Virus record (IMG/VR): IMGVR_UViG_3300042445_002511
Span: 1 to 37,203 of that record
Reading direction: 5' to 3' (one strand)
DNA length: 37,203 nucleotides
Source of the DNA: a virus
The position numbers and the translations under genes are program-made. Below the pieces are notes generated by a model that was not told the DNA's origin, did no database searches, and saw only the letters and a program-made list of their open reading frames with translations. Shown here in pieces: positions 17,401 through 25,589 of the stretch (positions are counted from its first letter, which is position 1; every line of letters begins with the position of its first letter).

Positions 17401-18860
17401 GTTTGAATATCATTAGTAGCATCACCAAACTGGTTAGAACCAGATGAATAAATCACAGATGAAGTTTCATATATTGTTGTTAAATATGTTATACTACCTG
17501 TTCCGTTAACTGTTAAATTTCCAGTTACTGATAATGTTGTTCCGTCATAAGTGAAATTAGAAGAACCTGCTGGATTATTAGATCCGTCTTTGTAAACTAC
17601 TTGATTTGCTGAACCCGCTATAGGACCTGTTGCTCCTGATAAACCTGAAGTGCCACTTAAGCCTGATGTACCTGAAAGACCTGATAAGCCTGAGGTGCCA
17701 CTTAAGCCTGATAAACCTGATGTACCACTTAGGCCTGATAAACCTGAAGTACCACTTAAACCAGATGTGCCACTTAGACCTGAAAGACCTGAAGTGCCAC
17801 TTAAACCTGAAAGACCTGAAGTTCCGCTTAGGCCTGAAGTACCGGATAAACCTGATGTTCCATTTAAACCTGAAAGACCTGAAGTTCCGCTTAAACCTGA
17901 TAGACCTGAAGTTCCGCTTAGGCCTGAAAGGCCTGAAGTACCACTTAAACCAGATGTACCTGAGAGACCTGAAGTTCCGCTTAAACCTGATAGACCTGAA
18001 GTACCTGAAAGACCTGATGCGCCTGATAAACCTGAGGTGCCACTTATGCCTGATGTACCTGATAAGCCTGATAAGCCTGATGTACCTGATAAGCCTGATA
18101 AGCCTGATGTACCTGATAAGCCTGAGAGACCTGAAGTACCGCTTAAGCCTGATAAGCCTGATGTACCTGAGAGACCTGATGTGCCTGATAAACCTGAAGT
18201 GCCATTTAAGCCTGAAAGACCTGATGTACCGCTTAAACCTGATAGACCTGATGTACCTGAAGTGCCACTTAGACCTGAGAGACCAGATGTACCGCTTAAG
18301 CCTGATAAACCTGAGGTGCCGCTTAAGCCTGACAGACCTGAAGTACCGCTTAAACCTGATGTGCCTGAAAGACCTGATAAGCCTGAGGTACCACTTAAGC
18401 CTGAGAGACCTGATGTGCCTGAAAGACCTGATGTACCACTTAAGCCTGATAAACCTGAAGTGCCACTTAAGCCTGATGTACCTGAAAGACCAGATAAACC
18501 AGAAGTACCGCTTAGGCCTGAAAGACCAGAGGTGCCGCTTAATCCTGAAGCTCCTGAAGCTCCTGAAACTGTAGGTGTAATAGCAAATGAAGCTGTTAAT
18601 GCATATGAAGCTGATGTAGCTGTAAGCGCGTAAGAAGCTGTAGTAGATGTAAATGAATTTCCTGCGTAAGATGCAGTACCAGTAAATGAGGGAGCAGTAA
18701 TATTGCCTGTTACATCTAATGGACCAATAACATTTAATGAACCACTTATAGTTATATCATAAGCTGAATTACCTGTTAAGGCATCAATTGATTGAGAAAC
18801 TTGTTGAGCTTGTACGGTTGCACCTGTTGTTATGCCCGCATTAGACAGTACTTGAGCCAT
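14409..18860 (-). CDS. giant collagen-like tail fibre with YadA-head-like repeats, 1483 residues
   Basis: This is a probable trimeric virion fibre. A short N-terminal region (about 1-95) has [20 protein letters not shown] and ASYA-type repeats. It is followed by a Gly-X-Ser tract of about 310 residues, a beta-repeat spacer, a second tract of similar length, a unique globular insert (about 855-1015), and a short third tract. Next comes a YadA-head-like left-handed beta-roll region with repeats such as [20 protein letters not shown] (about 1090-1300), then a C-terminal beta domain ending [14 protein letters not shown]. The tracts have Gly at every third place, Leu, Thr, Ala, Phe or Glu after it, and nearly always Ser third, with no proline. 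The gene lies after a terminator and an ATATTTATA box. The receptor is unknown. Confidence 0.85.
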   Translation of the reverse strand: MAQVLSNAGITTGATVQAQQVSQSIDALTGNSAYDITISGSLNVIGPLDVTGNITAPSFTGTASYAGNSFTSTTASYALTATSASYALTASFAITPTVSGASGASGLSGTSGLSGLSGTSGLSGLSGTSGLSGTSGLSGLSGTSGLSGTSGLSGLSGTSGLSGLSGTSGLSGTSGLSGLSGTSGLSGLSGTSGLSGLSGTSGTSGLSGLSGTSGLSGLNGTSGLSGTSGLSGTSGLSGLSGTSGLSGLSGTSGLSGLSGTSGLSGLSGTSGISGTSGLSGASGLSGTSGLSGLSGTSGLSGTSGLSGTSGLSGLSGTSGLSGLSGTSGLSGLNGTSGLSGTSGLSGTSGLSGLSGTSGLSGLSGTSGLSGTSGLSGLSGTSGLSGLSGTSGLSGLSGTSGLSGTSGLSGATGPIAGSANQVVYKDGSNNPAGSSNFTYDGTTLSVTGNLTVNGTGSITYLTTIYETSSVIYSSGSNQFGDATNDIQTLIGTTKISGSFQVTGSTSLLGSLALPTLAAGTTETRILVSNNLGDIVYRTDLSLTGSSGLSGASGLSGASGLSGTSGLSGLSGTSGLSGLSGTSGLSGLSGTSGLSGTSGLSGLSGTSGLSGLSGTSGLSGASGLSGASGLSGLSGTSGLSGASGLSGLSGTSGLSGLSGTSGLSGTSGLSGLSGTSGLSGTSGLSGTSGLSGASGLSGASGLSGLSGTSGLSGLSGTSGLSGLSGFSGLSGTSGLSGLSGTSGLSGESGLSGTSGLSGFSGLSGTSGLSGLSGESGLSGTSGLSGLSGFSGLSGTSGLSGTSGLSGTSGLSGTSGLSGFSGLSGASGLSGFSGLSGTSGLSGLSGESGLSGTSGLSGLIGTPIFTPVFSNTSYGTNSSTFINTGGGGSSYDAYVYSTQGYARGVYTTAQTTNDNIAVVFGLIETISGTPEDPTLIDFSFQFEASGNQFTITELTNVQYTGTYSLSDKFYITYDGYNVRYYQNNTLRHTTARSIGNPLYFISDYSTSNEGFTNVGFGPMGEAGASGTSGLSGTSGLSGLSGTSGLSGTSGLSGATGPVAGSANQVVYKNSSNIAAGNSNLIFDGNILTVSTIKIGLGNSNIPGNTMVGSGSMNMITTGQFNTAVGLFTLQNTTTGSRNTALGAITLRDNTIGVNNTALGYETLPYNINGDNNTSVGHRALFISRNKSNNTSIGFESMYNMTSSNNTAVGVEALNGSLTIANNTGDANTAIGYQALYSISSGAYNTAVGSFAGDLLTTGGSNTLIGSGSGESITTGNYNTIIGKYAGTTALTSTVVLSDGLGNVQLYATGSQVAFGKTATPNATVDVNGNTIVTGSLVVTGSQIVSGSLTVTGNIIGLSTYNFVSCSLSVVSSGNNKSFIADFKDVDGSALTRPQQLIHWWTSLAETGSASTLSGIGDFNPTYTIVSGSNIVPISNSGSINHAVTNANSDFAVRINGSITSPQTIWFNTEVQGIIYSISTTVNVSTG
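15709..15805 (-). repeat. short collagen-like Gly-X-Ser tract, third block of the 1483-residue fibre
   Basis: About 30 residues of GLS/GTS triplets, encoded by imperfect 9-base units. It separates the globular insert from the YadA-like repeat region. Confidence 0.85.
16296..17235 (-). repeat. collagen-like Gly-X-Ser tract, second block of the 1483-residue fibre
   Basis: About 313 residues of Gly-X-Ser triplets with more varied X residues than the other tracts (Leu, Thr, Ala, Phe, Glu). At the DNA level, 9-, 18- and 27-base units vary by synonymous codons (TCA or AGT for Ser, TTA or CTT for Leu). The complementary strand gives long proline-rich open frames that are not genes. Confidence 0.9.
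17227..17300 (-). repeat. 74-bp direct repeat shared between fibre genes, copy 1
   Basis: By eye it is identical to 30317-30390 and differs at five positions from 32306-32379. It encodes the junction between a beta spacer ([20 protein letters not shown]) and a collagen-like tract. The next 29 bases (17302-17330) match 32381-32409 instead of the 30391 region, so the unit is mosaic. Confidence 0.88.
17630..18570 (-). repeat. collagen-like Gly-X-Ser tract, first block of the 1483-residue fibre
   Basis: About 313 residues, mostly the nine-residue pattern GTSGLSGLS, with rare Ala, Asn or Ile changes. It is framed by an N-terminal ASYA-type region and the spacer starting [18 protein letters not shown]. 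Confidence 0.9.
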
Positions 18861-18874
18861 TTAATAGTTTTTAT

Positions 18875-18882
18875 TATAAATA
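18875..18882 (-). promoter_or_regulatory. TATTTATA motif before the 1483-residue fibre gene
   Basis: The coding strand reads CATATTTATAATAAAAAC, ending 14 bases before the ATG and lying just after a terminator hairpin. Confidence 0.52.
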
Positions 18883-18891
18883 TGGAAAGAT

Positions 18892-18920
18892 AAAAGAAAA
18901 ACCGCTATTGCTAGCGGTTT
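18892..18920 (-). terminator. rho-independent terminator after the 153-residue gene
   Basis: The coding strand forms a 9-bp stem, AAACCGCTA with TAGCGGTTT, around a GCAA loop, followed by a T-rich tail (TTTTTCTTTT). It lies 21 bases after the stop of the 153-residue gene and before the promoter-like box of the giant fibre. Confidence 0.85.
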
Positions 18921-18941
18921 AGTATATTATATAATATATAA

Positions 18942-19403
18942 TTAATCTATTTGGATTAATTTATAAAATACAGTATAATTATCTCTATTTTTAACATCAT
19001 TAAATTCATTTAATTTAAATTCATGATGTTCAATTTCTTTTACTTCTTGTAATAAAGTATTAAACTCTTCTTGAAATTGTATAAATAATGGATTCAATTC
19101 AGCTGGGTTGATTATATTACCTGATTCATCTTTTTTTTCATTAATCCACATATTAAGACTAATATTGCCGTTTTCATCTTGTGAGCCATGTTTTATAACT
19201 AAATCTTCTTTGAATTGATCAATAATAGATTTTTCAGATGATGTTTTTTTAGCTAAATCATTTAACCAGTATTTAGTAGGTAAATGTAAATCTTCACTTA
19301 ATAAACCTAATGATATTGTTTCTCCAGTTGCTTGATCTACAAAACCATTAAGTTCTGTATCAAGTTTATAAATTTCATGTAATGTTAATTTAATATGAGC
19401 CAT
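18942..19403 (-). CDS. hypothetical protein, 153 residues (possibly DUF1617-like)
   Basis: This is a soluble, mostly helical acidic protein opening MAHIKLTLHEIYKLDTELNGF. Its central helix reads KYWLNDLAKKTSSEKSIIDQF and its ending is VFYKLIQID. The pattern of a short substrate-like opening, a TKYWL helix and a closing beta strand resembles small phage proteins grouped as DUF1617, whose function is not known. I cannot confirm the match. Its start overlaps the stop of the membrane-protein gene by one base, so the two are translationally coupled, and a terminator follows. A chaperone role is possible. Confidence 0.62.
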   Translation of the reverse strand: MAHIKLTLHEIYKLDTELNGFVDQATGETISLGLLSEDLHLPTKYWLNDLAKKTSSEKSIIDQFKEDLVIKHGSQDENGNISLNMWINEKKDESGNIINPAELNPLFIQFQEEFNTLLQEVKEIEHHEFKLNEFNDVKNRDNYTVFYKLIQID

Positions 19404-19669
19404 TATTGATCAGCTTTAACTTGTTTTGGTTTTTTAGTTGATTTTGTTTTATTACTATAGTAATGTTTTTTCTTTTTCGCTGACTGTGTATGTTCAGTAA
19501 ATGGTTTTTCTTCTGCTACCGGAGCGTCTTCAAAGTGAGGATAGTCTTCAACAGGGAATAAAGAATTTGGTTTAGTGTTTGTAGATGTGTTTTCTTTTCC
19601 TACAATTACAGATACAAAAATAATTGCTGCTAATAGTGCAATTACAATAAAAATTAAAAATGATGACAT
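19403..19669 (-). CDS. small single-pass membrane protein, 88 residues
   Basis: One strong transmembrane helix occupies about residues 4-24 (SFLIFIVIALLAAIIFVSVI). An acidic/Pro-rich middle follows (FPVEDYPHFEDAPVAEEKPF), then a very basic tail (KKKKHYYSNKTKSTKKPK). There is no lipobox. It could be a spanin-like or holin-like protein or a membrane anchor, but nothing specific is visible. It is odd inside a tail-fibre cluster. An ATATTTATA box lies 36 bases before the start, so it heads a two-gene unit with the 153-residue protein. Confidence 0.68.
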   Translation of the reverse strand: MSSFLIFIVIALLAAIIFVSVIVGKENTSTNTKPNSLFPVEDYPHFEDAPVAEEKPFTEHTQSAKKKKHYYSNKTKSTKKPKQVKADQ

Positions 19670-19705
19670 AATTTTTTAATGGGGTTTATGGGTTAAGTTT
19701 ATATA

Positions 19706-19713
19706 TATAAATA
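19706..19713 (-). promoter_or_regulatory. TATTTATA motif before the membrane-protein gene
   Basis: The coding strand reads GTATATTTATATATATAAAC, nearly the same as the copy before the gp26-like gene, ending 36 bases before the ATG. Confidence 0.52.
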
Positions 19714-19738
19714 TACAAGGATAATTTAAAAATCCAAA

Positions 19739-20485
19739 TTAAAGTTTACTTTTTCTTAGTTCTTTTAATTCTTCTAAATTATATTCTATAGATTCAATAT
19801 CTCTATCTATAAAAGTACTATCTAAACCTTTATGAATTACTCCTCCTGGTAGGCATAGTATAAAAGGATTTTCAGTTAGTTTACCTGGTGATTTTGGATT
19901 CCAATGAGTTAATTCCCAATCTAAACCAGCATTCCATGATGCATTCATGTATGGATAATCATACATTCTATCTAAAGGAATAGGCATCATATTTTTAATA
20001 TCTTTAACACGCATAACCATATGTCCAGCTCTACAAGCTCTTTTTTCACATAAACATCCAAATTTAGTTTTAATCCAACTTAATTCTTCATGTTCTTTAC
20101 TCATATAACCTGTAGCTACATACTTGTTAGGGTATGTATTTAAAATATCACAATATATACTTATTGGATCTTCAAATATATTATCTTGGTCTGTAAATTG
20201 AATAAAATCATAATCATCTAAGTTTATGTTTTCTAACATTTGAAGTAAAGCACCTCGTTGACCTAAATTAAATTCTGAGTTGTAAACTATAAAGTTATTA
20301 TTAATATTTTTATTAATAATTTTTAATATTTCCTCTTTATTTTCTTGATCTGAGTTTTCAACTATGTAAATAGTGTTTGTTAATCCAGATTCTTGGATAT
20401 CTTTTAATGAGTTAATAACATTTTTAATATGATGAGGTCTATTAAATGATGTTAATAAAGTAATTATTTTATTAGATTTTGACAT
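19739..20485 (-). CDS. GT2-type glycosyltransferase, 248 residues
   Basis: This is probably a nucleotide-sugar-dependent transferase with a GT-A fold. The opening KIITLLTSFNRPHHIKNVI matches the first strand and helix of GT2 enzymes. IYIVENSDQENKEEIL corresponds to the second strand, and FIQFTDQDN (95-102) supplies a DxD-like metal site at Asp99/Asp101. A later W-x-x-x-L-D-W-E stretch (ASWNAGLDWELTHW) resembles the acceptor-side acidic motif. There is no signal peptide or membrane segment. It starts 2 bases after the preceding glycosyltransferase gene ends, so the two form a pair. The sugar and acceptor are unknown; the neighbouring Ser/Thr-rich fibres are candidate acceptors. Confidence 0.82.
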   Translation of the reverse strand: MSKSNKIITLLTSFNRPHHIKNVINSLKDIQESGLTNTIYIVENSDQENKEEILKIINKNINNNFIVYNSEFNLGQRGALLQMLENINLDDYDFIQFTDQDNIFEDPISIYCDILNTYPNKYVATGYMSKEHEELSWIKTKFGCLCEKRACRAGHMVMRVKDIKNMMPIPLDRMYDYPYMNASWNAGLDWELTHWNPKSPGKLTENPFILCLPGGVIHKGLDSTFIDRDIESIEYNLEELKELRKSKL

Positions 20486-20487
20486 TA

Positions 20488-21813
20488 TTATTTATTTAAA
20501 ACCTTTAATATATCTTTTATTTGGATTAAATTCATACATTCTTTTCTTTCTGGTTGTTGAGCGTCTAACCACCATCTTCTATCATAGTAATTTTTACCAC
20601 AATCTTTTTCTATATATTTTACTCTATAATGTTTAGCATGATCATTATAAAATGGTGTTAAACAAATACCTACATTAGGTTTAATTGAAGAAGCAAAATG
20701 GTGAAAAAATGTATCTACACTTAACCATAAATCAGATTCTTCAATTAAACCAGCTAATTCAGGAATTGATTTATCTAAAACTTTTTCATCTACTCCGGCT
20801 TGACAATAAGGAGAAACAGGTAATTTAGTATAATATGAAGGTAATTGGTTATCTTTATGAGAGCCTACTTGAACAACATAATAACCTAATTTTTTTAATT
20901 CATATACTAATTTAAACCATTTAAGTTCTGACCAATCTTTATTAGAATCTTGTCCTCCAACTTTAGCAGCTGTAATACTAATTAAAGCTAATGGTTTGTT
21001 TGTGTTATTTGTAATTTTATTTTTAGGTCCTGTATATTTTAAAATATCATTTATTTCTCGTTTTTCTCCATATAATTCAAAAAATGCATCTATAATTGTA
21101 GTTATGTTATTTGTAGACCCATAAGTATAAACAAATCGTTTATATCCTCCAAATAATTCATCATCCCAACCAATAAATCCTTTACATTTAATATGTTCTA
21201 AAGAAGATGGATATACACAAGATATATAACAATCTTTACCTATTTTTTCTAATAAGGGATAAGCCATAACATGATCACCTAATCCACCATCTATATAAAT
21301 TATTCTGCTGTAGAATAAAGGGTGTGATCTTTTTTTATCATATCTTTCTGAATCTGAAGATATATCTGGATAGAATGATGCTTTAGTTTTTTGAGTAATT
21401 AAATCCGCTATAAACCATATTATAGATTGATATTTAGTGTCCCAATTAAGGCGTAATAAATCACTTGTTTTTGCTAATAAATAGGTATTATTAAGTATAT
21501 CCCAGTCTTTAAAGTCAAAGTGTGTATTAGACTCATCTATAATTAAACTATATTCAGTTTTAGTTTTAGATATAAGTTCTACAAGAGAAGGTACAGATTG
21601 GTTTTCAGTTGGTGATACACTATAAAAATAAGCAAGTGATGTTAGCTTATTTAATATATTTGGTTTTGACCAAGGTGTAATATCTTTACAATTAACTTGT
21701 AAAGTATGGAATTGAGATTTTAAAGGATGTTTATGTAATTGATCTAATAAAGTTAATAACTTAGTTTCATTCTCCGTATGAATGATAACAGTTATTTTAT
21801 CATTTTGGGTCAT
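20488..21813 (-). CDS. two-domain glycosyltransferase: GT-A-like N-terminus and GT9-like C-terminus, 441 residues
   Basis: The C-terminal region (about 170-441) resembles GT9 (heptosyltransferase-type, GT-B fold). It has GGLGDHVMAYPLLEKIG at 176-192, KDWSELKWFKLVYELKKLGY near 292-311, and a nucleotide-site-like SVDTFFHHFAS at 365-375. The first 160 residues have a GT2-like opening (ITVIIHTENETKLLTLL) and a DES (93-95) where a DxD motif would be expected, so this half may be degenerate or only structural. It is paired with the next glycosyltransferase gene and surrounded by fibre genes. It may modify virion fibres, host surface sugars, or phage DNA; only the first is suggested by position. The C-terminal family call is the surest part. 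Confidence 0.76.
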   Translation of the reverse strand: MTQNDKITVIIHTENETKLLTLLDQLHKHPLKSQFHTLQVNCKDITPWSKPNILNKLTSLAYFYSVSPTENQSVPSLVELISKTKTEYSLIIDESNTHFDFKDWDILNNTYLLAKTSDLLRLNWDTKYQSIIWFIADLITQKTKASFYPDISSDSERYDKKRSHPLFYSRIIYIDGGLGDHVMAYPLLEKIGKDCYISCVYPSSLEHIKCKGFIGWDDELFGGYKRFVYTYGSTNNITTIIDAFFELYGEKREINDILKYTGPKNKITNNTNKPLALISITAAKVGGQDSNKDWSELKWFKLVYELKKLGYYVVQVGSHKDNQLPSYYTKLPVSPYCQAGVDEKVLDKSIPELAGLIEESDLWLSVDTFFHHFASSIKPNVGICLTPFYNDHAKHYRVKYIEKDCGKNYYDRRWWLDAQQPERKECMNLIQIKDILKVLNK

Positions 21814-21867
21814 AACTTAATTGTATATAATAATTATAATGTAATAACTTTAATTTATTAAGCCAAA

Positions 21868-22269
21868 TTATACTACTGATCCTGATAAATCTACTATCTC
21901 AAAAGTTACTGATGGATTAAGTTCAGATAGTTTAGTCACAATAGCTTCATGAGAAGCTAATAGTACATTACCTTGAACATCTGTTTCTACAGTTCCAAAG
22001 TTTACAGCGTTAATAAGTATAGAACCTGTATAAGCAGGAGCAACATAATTTTCAGGAGTAATTACTACAGAAGAATCATAAGAAGGATAATAAGCTGGTT
22101 TAAAATTCCATATTTCAATATCTACTTCTACTGATGTGCCGTTATTAATAGCACATTGGATGTATAAATATGTTCCATTATAATATTGATCAATAGAACC
22201 AGAAGTAATTGTACTTTGATTGCTGTTATATTTCCAAACTGGGTTGAAATTTGATATTTGTATAGCCAT
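21868..22269 (-). CDS. small beta-rich virion-type protein, 133 residues
   Basis: It opens MAIQISNFNPVWKYNSNQ and consists of alternating hydrophobic and Ser/Thr residues with no helix-rich or membrane segment, as in small fibre-associated proteins. It follows the 192-residue protein after 18 bases, and an ATATTTATA box ends only 8 bases before its ATG. I do not recognise the family. Confidence 0.62.
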   Translation of the reverse strand: MAIQISNFNPVWKYNSNQSTITSGSIDQYYNGTYLYIQCAINNGTSVEVDIEIWNFKPAYYPSYDSSVVITPENYVAPAYTGSILINAVNFGTVETDVQGNVLLASHEAIVTKLSELNPSVTFEIVDLSGSVV

Positions 22270-22277
22270 AATTTTAT

Positions 22278-22285
22278 TATAAATA
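22278..22285 (-). promoter_or_regulatory. TATTTATA motif 8 bases before the 133-residue gene
   Basis: The coding strand reads AAATATTTATAATAAAATT directly before ATG. If it is a promoter, the transcript would have almost no leader. Confidence 0.42.
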
Positions 22286-22287
22286 TT

Positions 22288-22866
22288 TTAAGGATCAAGA
22301 TAATTTAAAGTTAAACCTAAATGTCTGTAGTAATTACTAGCTGGGCCTATAGATGATCCATTACCTGTATTCTTAGCATTAACTCCACTTACTGAATATA
22401 AAGTAGTTCCTGTGTCAACATCATATAATAATATATCTACAAGAGTTCCAGCGGAAACGGGGACATTAGAGAAATACACAAATAATCCATCTCCACTCAC
22501 TGTGGTATCTATATTTGAGTTACTAGCATTACTACCCCCGGAACTAAGAGGATCTACATAAGCTACATTATTACCTGTTCCTAAATCAATACTAATGTTA
22601 TTTATATCAGAAGAAGCATTATTAGTAAAATTAAAATCAAATAATATATTAGCCCCTTGGTCTAAATTATAAAATTGACTTATCAAAAAATTATTACCAG
22701 GAGATATTGCGTTATTATAAATAGCTAAACCAGCGGATGAATTTCTATTAATCACAGCATATGAACCTCTAGATGCACTTGCTAAAGTAATTAAAGTAGT
22801 ACTTGATCTACCAAGTTCAACATTTAACATACTAGAAGAAATAGGGCCTGAAGCTGGTATCGCCAT
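22288..22866 (-). CDS. fibre-associated protein with MAIPASGPISSS-type N-terminus, 192 residues
   Basis: The start MAIPASGPISSSMLNVELGRSST is a recurring opening of small phage tail proteins, probably a docking segment. The rest is Asn/Ser/Gly rich and beta-like, with a middle section (ILFDFNFTNNASSDINNISI) that may be a jelly-roll or lectin-type domain, and an ending NYYRHLGLTLNYLDP. It begins 2 bases after the stop of the S74 fibre, so it is probably co-expressed with it. A tail-fibre accessory or adhesin role is inferred from this. Confidence 0.65.
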   Translation of the reverse strand: MAIPASGPISSSMLNVELGRSSTTLITLASASRGSYAVINRNSSAGLAIYNNAISPGNNFLISQFYNLDQGANILFDFNFTNNASSDINNISIDLGTGNNVAYVDPLSSGGSNASNSNIDTTVSGDGLFVYFSNVPVSAGTLVDILLYDVDTGTTLYSVSGVNAKNTGNGSSIGPASNYYRHLGLTLNYLDP

Positions 22867-22868
22867 AT

Positions 22869-25580
22869 TTATTTAGTTTTAAGTTGTTCTTCTAGATTAT
22901 TTACTTTATTAGTTAATTCTTTAATAGCTTCAATTAATAAAGGAACTAGTTTTTCATATTTGACAGCTTTATATCCACTGTCTCTAGTAGTAACTACTTC
23001 GGGTAGTATAGATTCAATTTCTTGAGCTATAATTCCTACATCTTTACCTTCAAAACCATGTAATATAGTTAAATCAGGATCTGGTTTCCAATCAAATGTA
23101 TTACCAGATATTAAATTTACTTTATATAAAGCGTTTTCTATAGGTTGTATATTTTCTTTTAAACGAATGTCTGAGGTTGAGAATGCTACTACATCATTTG
23201 AAGCATCAAATCTACCTACAGTTGCACTAGCTCCTATTCCACCAATAGCTAATGAACCCGACATTGTAGTTCTACTTCCAGTAGCGTAAAATTTAATATT
23301 TCCTGATCCATCTGTTAAGACTACAGTTGATGTTAAACTTAATGATGATGAGAAGCCTCCTATAATTGTATTATTACTACCTACAACATTATAACCTGCG
23401 TCTTTTCCTATGAATATATTATTAACTCCAGCTATATTATTATACCCTGCTCTGTATCCTATATTTATACTATAATTAGCACTATTTATAGAAAAACCAG
23501 CAGTAGTTCCAATAGAAATAGTATGAATGCCCGTTTTCATATCATAGGCAGTTTGGTATCCTAGAGCTACATTATTATTAGCTGTGTTAGTAGCAGCACC
23601 TGCTGGATTTCCTCTCATTGCTTGATATCCTAAAGCACAGTTATATTGAGCTGATGTGTTAGTAAAATAATAATGAGAAGTGTATCCAAATCCTAAATTA
23701 GCTTGGCCTGATGAAAGTTGCCCACATTGTGTTCCAAAGTAAGTATTATAGTTAGCAGTAGTGAGGGAGTTTGCACCAGCAGCAAATCCAAAAATAACAT
23801 TACCTATACCAGAAGTGATAGCAGCTCCCGCTAAGTTACCGTAAACTGTATTTCTTATAGCTCCCGTAGTTGTAGCTTGTAAGGAACCACTTCCTATAGC
23901 AGCTGATGTTGAGTCATTAAGTAATCCTTTCCATATCCATACTGTATCTATATCTAATCTTTTTCTTAAAGGATTTATGTTTATAGATGCATTATCTAAT
24001 GGGGCTGTTGCGCCTGTTGAAGCCGCAGTAAATGTTAAAAATCTATTAGCATCAGTATTATCTACAGCTACTGTTATAGTTGCCGGGGCCGCTCCTGATA
24101 AACCTGAGGTGCCTGAAAGTCCTGAAAGACCAGATGTGCCTGATAAGCCTGATAAGCCTGAGGTACCACTTAGACCTGATGTTCCTGAAAGACCGGATAA
24201 ACCTGAAGTACCACTTAAGCCTGAAAGTCCTGAAGTTCCACTTAGACCTGATAAGCCTGAAGTTCCACTTAATCCTGAAAGGCCTGAAGTACCTGAAAGA
24301 CCTGATAGACCTGAAGTGCCACTTAAGCCTGATAAACCGGATGTGCCTGATAAACCAGATAAACCTGATGTACCTGATAAACCTGAAAGACCAGATGTAC
24401 CACTTAGACCTGAAAGACCAGATGTACCTGATAAGCCTGATAAACCTGAAGTACCACTTAGACCTGATGCTCCTGATAGGCCTGATGTACCTGAAAGACC
24501 TGATAATCCTGATGCTCCTGATAATCCTGATGCTCCTGATAAGCCTGATGTACCTGAAAGACCTGATAATCCTGATGCTCCTGATAAGCCTGATGTACCT
24601 GATAAGCCTGATGTACCTGAAAGACCTGATAATCCTGATGCTCCTGAAAGTCCTGAAGTACCTGATAAGCCTGATGTACCTGAAAGACCTGATAATCCTG
24701 ATGCTCCTGAAAGTCCTGAAGTACCTGAAAGTCCTGATAAACCAGAAGTACCGCTTAGGCCTGAAAGACCAGATGTACCACTTAAGCCTGAAAGTCCTGA
24801 AGTACCTGAAAGTCCTGATAAACCTGAAGTACCGCTTAGGCCTGAAAGACCAGATGTACCACTTAAGCCTGAAAGTCCTGAAGTACCTGAAAGTCCTGAT
24901 AAACCTGAAGTTCCACTTAGACCTGAAGTACCTGATAAACCAGATGTACCACTTAAACCAGATAGGCCTGATGTACCTGATAAGCCTGAAAGGCCTGAAG
25001 TACCGCTTAAACCAGATAAACCTGATGTACCTGATAAACCTGAAAGTCCTGAAGTGCCACTTAAACCAGATAGACCTGATGTACCTGAAAGTCCTGATAA
25101 ACCAGAAGTACCACTTAAACCTGATGCTCCTGAAAGACCAGATGCACCTGACGGTCCAGCTAATGTATTATATCCTAAAGTTTTAGTTGATGTATTATAA
25201 GTTACAGCTACTGTATCTGAGGTAGAAGGCAAAGTAATAGCTTTAATTGATCCACTTAATTGGATTGAGTTATCACTACCTGAAATTACAATAGGTTCTG
25301 CTCCGTATTTACCTAAGAAAACTGAGTTGTTAGCATTAGCTTGTATCACTGGTAAACCAGCAATTGTATTTACTGAAAATAAAACTCCTGATAAATCATC
25401 GTCTACTGAAAATAAAGTACCTTGGTTACCATTCACAGTAAAGATATTGGTTCTACCTGTAGAACCTGAGCCATATAATACCAATGAACCTGAAGCTCCT
25501 TGAGTGATATTTTCAATATATCCTAATGAGCTTGTAAAGCCCATTATACTCGAGGCTGGTGTTATTCTAATATCTGCCAT
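22869..25580 (-). CDS. collagen-like tail fibre with C-terminal S74 self-cleaving chaperone domain, 903 residues
   Basis: This is a trimeric fibre type. The N-terminal region (about 1-140) has ITPASSIMGFTSSLGYI and beta repeats. It is followed by a Gly-X-Ser tract of about 355 residues, a YadA-head-like roll (about 560-760), and a peptidase S74 domain starting near 795. The domain shows STSDIRLKEN with Ser803 and Lys808 at the spacing of the Ser-Lys dyad, then GFEGKDVGIIAQEIESILPE and KYEKLVPLLIEAIKEL. In this family the domain helps the fibre trimerise and then cuts itself off before the serine, so the mature fibre would be about 802 residues. The DNA of the collagen-like tract shares a 122-bp identical stretch with the 1374-residue fibre. 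Confidence 0.88.
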   Translation of the reverse strand: MADIRITPASSIMGFTSSLGYIENITQGASGSLVLYGSGSTGRTNIFTVNGNQGTLFSVDDDLSGVLFSVNTIAGLPVIQANANNSVFLGKYGAEPIVISGSDNSIQLSGSIKAITLPSTSDTVAVTYNTSTKTLGYNTLAGPSGASGLSGASGLSGTSGLSGLSGTSGLSGLSGTSGLSGLSGTSGLSGLSGTSGLSGLSGTSGLSGLSGTSGLSGTSGLSGTSGLSGLSGTSGLSGLSGTSGLSGLSGTSGLSGLSGTSGLSGLSGTSGLSGLSGTSGLSGLSGTSGLSGASGLSGLSGTSGLSGTSGLSGASGLSGLSGTSGLSGTSGLSGASGLSGLSGTSGLSGASGLSGASGLSGLSGTSGLSGASGLSGTSGLSGLSGTSGLSGLSGTSGLSGLSGTSGLSGLSGTSGLSGLSGTSGLSGLSGTSGLSGLSGTSGLSGLSGTSGLSGLSGTSGLSGLSGTSGLSGTSGLSGLSGTSGLSGLSGTSGLSGAAPATITVAVDNTDANRFLTFTAASTGATAPLDNASININPLRKRLDIDTVWIWKGLLNDSTSAAIGSGSLQATTTGAIRNTVYGNLAGAAITSGIGNVIFGFAAGANSLTTANYNTYFGTQCGQLSSGQANLGFGYTSHYYFTNTSAQYNCALGYQAMRGNPAGAATNTANNNVALGYQTAYDMKTGIHTISIGTTAGFSINSANYSINIGYRAGYNNIAGVNNIFIGKDAGYNVVGSNNTIIGGFSSSLSLTSTVVLTDGSGNIKFYATGSRTTMSGSLAIGGIGASATVGRFDASNDVVAFSTSDIRLKENIQPIENALYKVNLISGNTFDWKPDPDLTILHGFEGKDVGIIAQEIESILPEVVTTRDSGYKAVKYEKLVPLLIEAIKELTNKVNNLEEQLKTK
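24095..25160 (-). repeat. collagen-like Gly-X-Ser tract of the 903-residue fibre
   Basis: About 355 residues of Gly-X-Ser, mostly GTSGLSGLS units with occasional Ala. It is bounded by [14 protein letters not shown]-type starts and GLSGAAPATITV at the end. Confidence 0.92.
24526..24647 (-). repeat. 122-bp exact repeat shared with the 1374-residue fibre, copy 1
   Basis: By eye it is identical to 32060-32181 over its full length, inside collagen-like tracts of two different genes. The identity extends over synonymous positions, so it reflects recent DNA exchange. Confidence 0.85.
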
Positions 25581-25589
25581 TTTTTATTT

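Noticed and set aside
24095-25160. Repeat array that looks CRISPR-like at first sight
   Set aside because: The units are 9-27 bp, follow codon triplets, stay in frame, and there are no unique spacers of uniform length.
23977-25200. Long plus-strand open frames rich in Pro, Lys, Asp and Glu (also at 16645-17259, 17650-18633, 29546-30349, 31706-32338), and the Leu-rich frames overlapping them
   Set aside because: They are exact antisense shadows of the Gly-X-Ser tracts. They have no start context, end where the tracts end, and their [10 protein letters not shown] pattern is the reverse complement of GTSGLSGLS codons.
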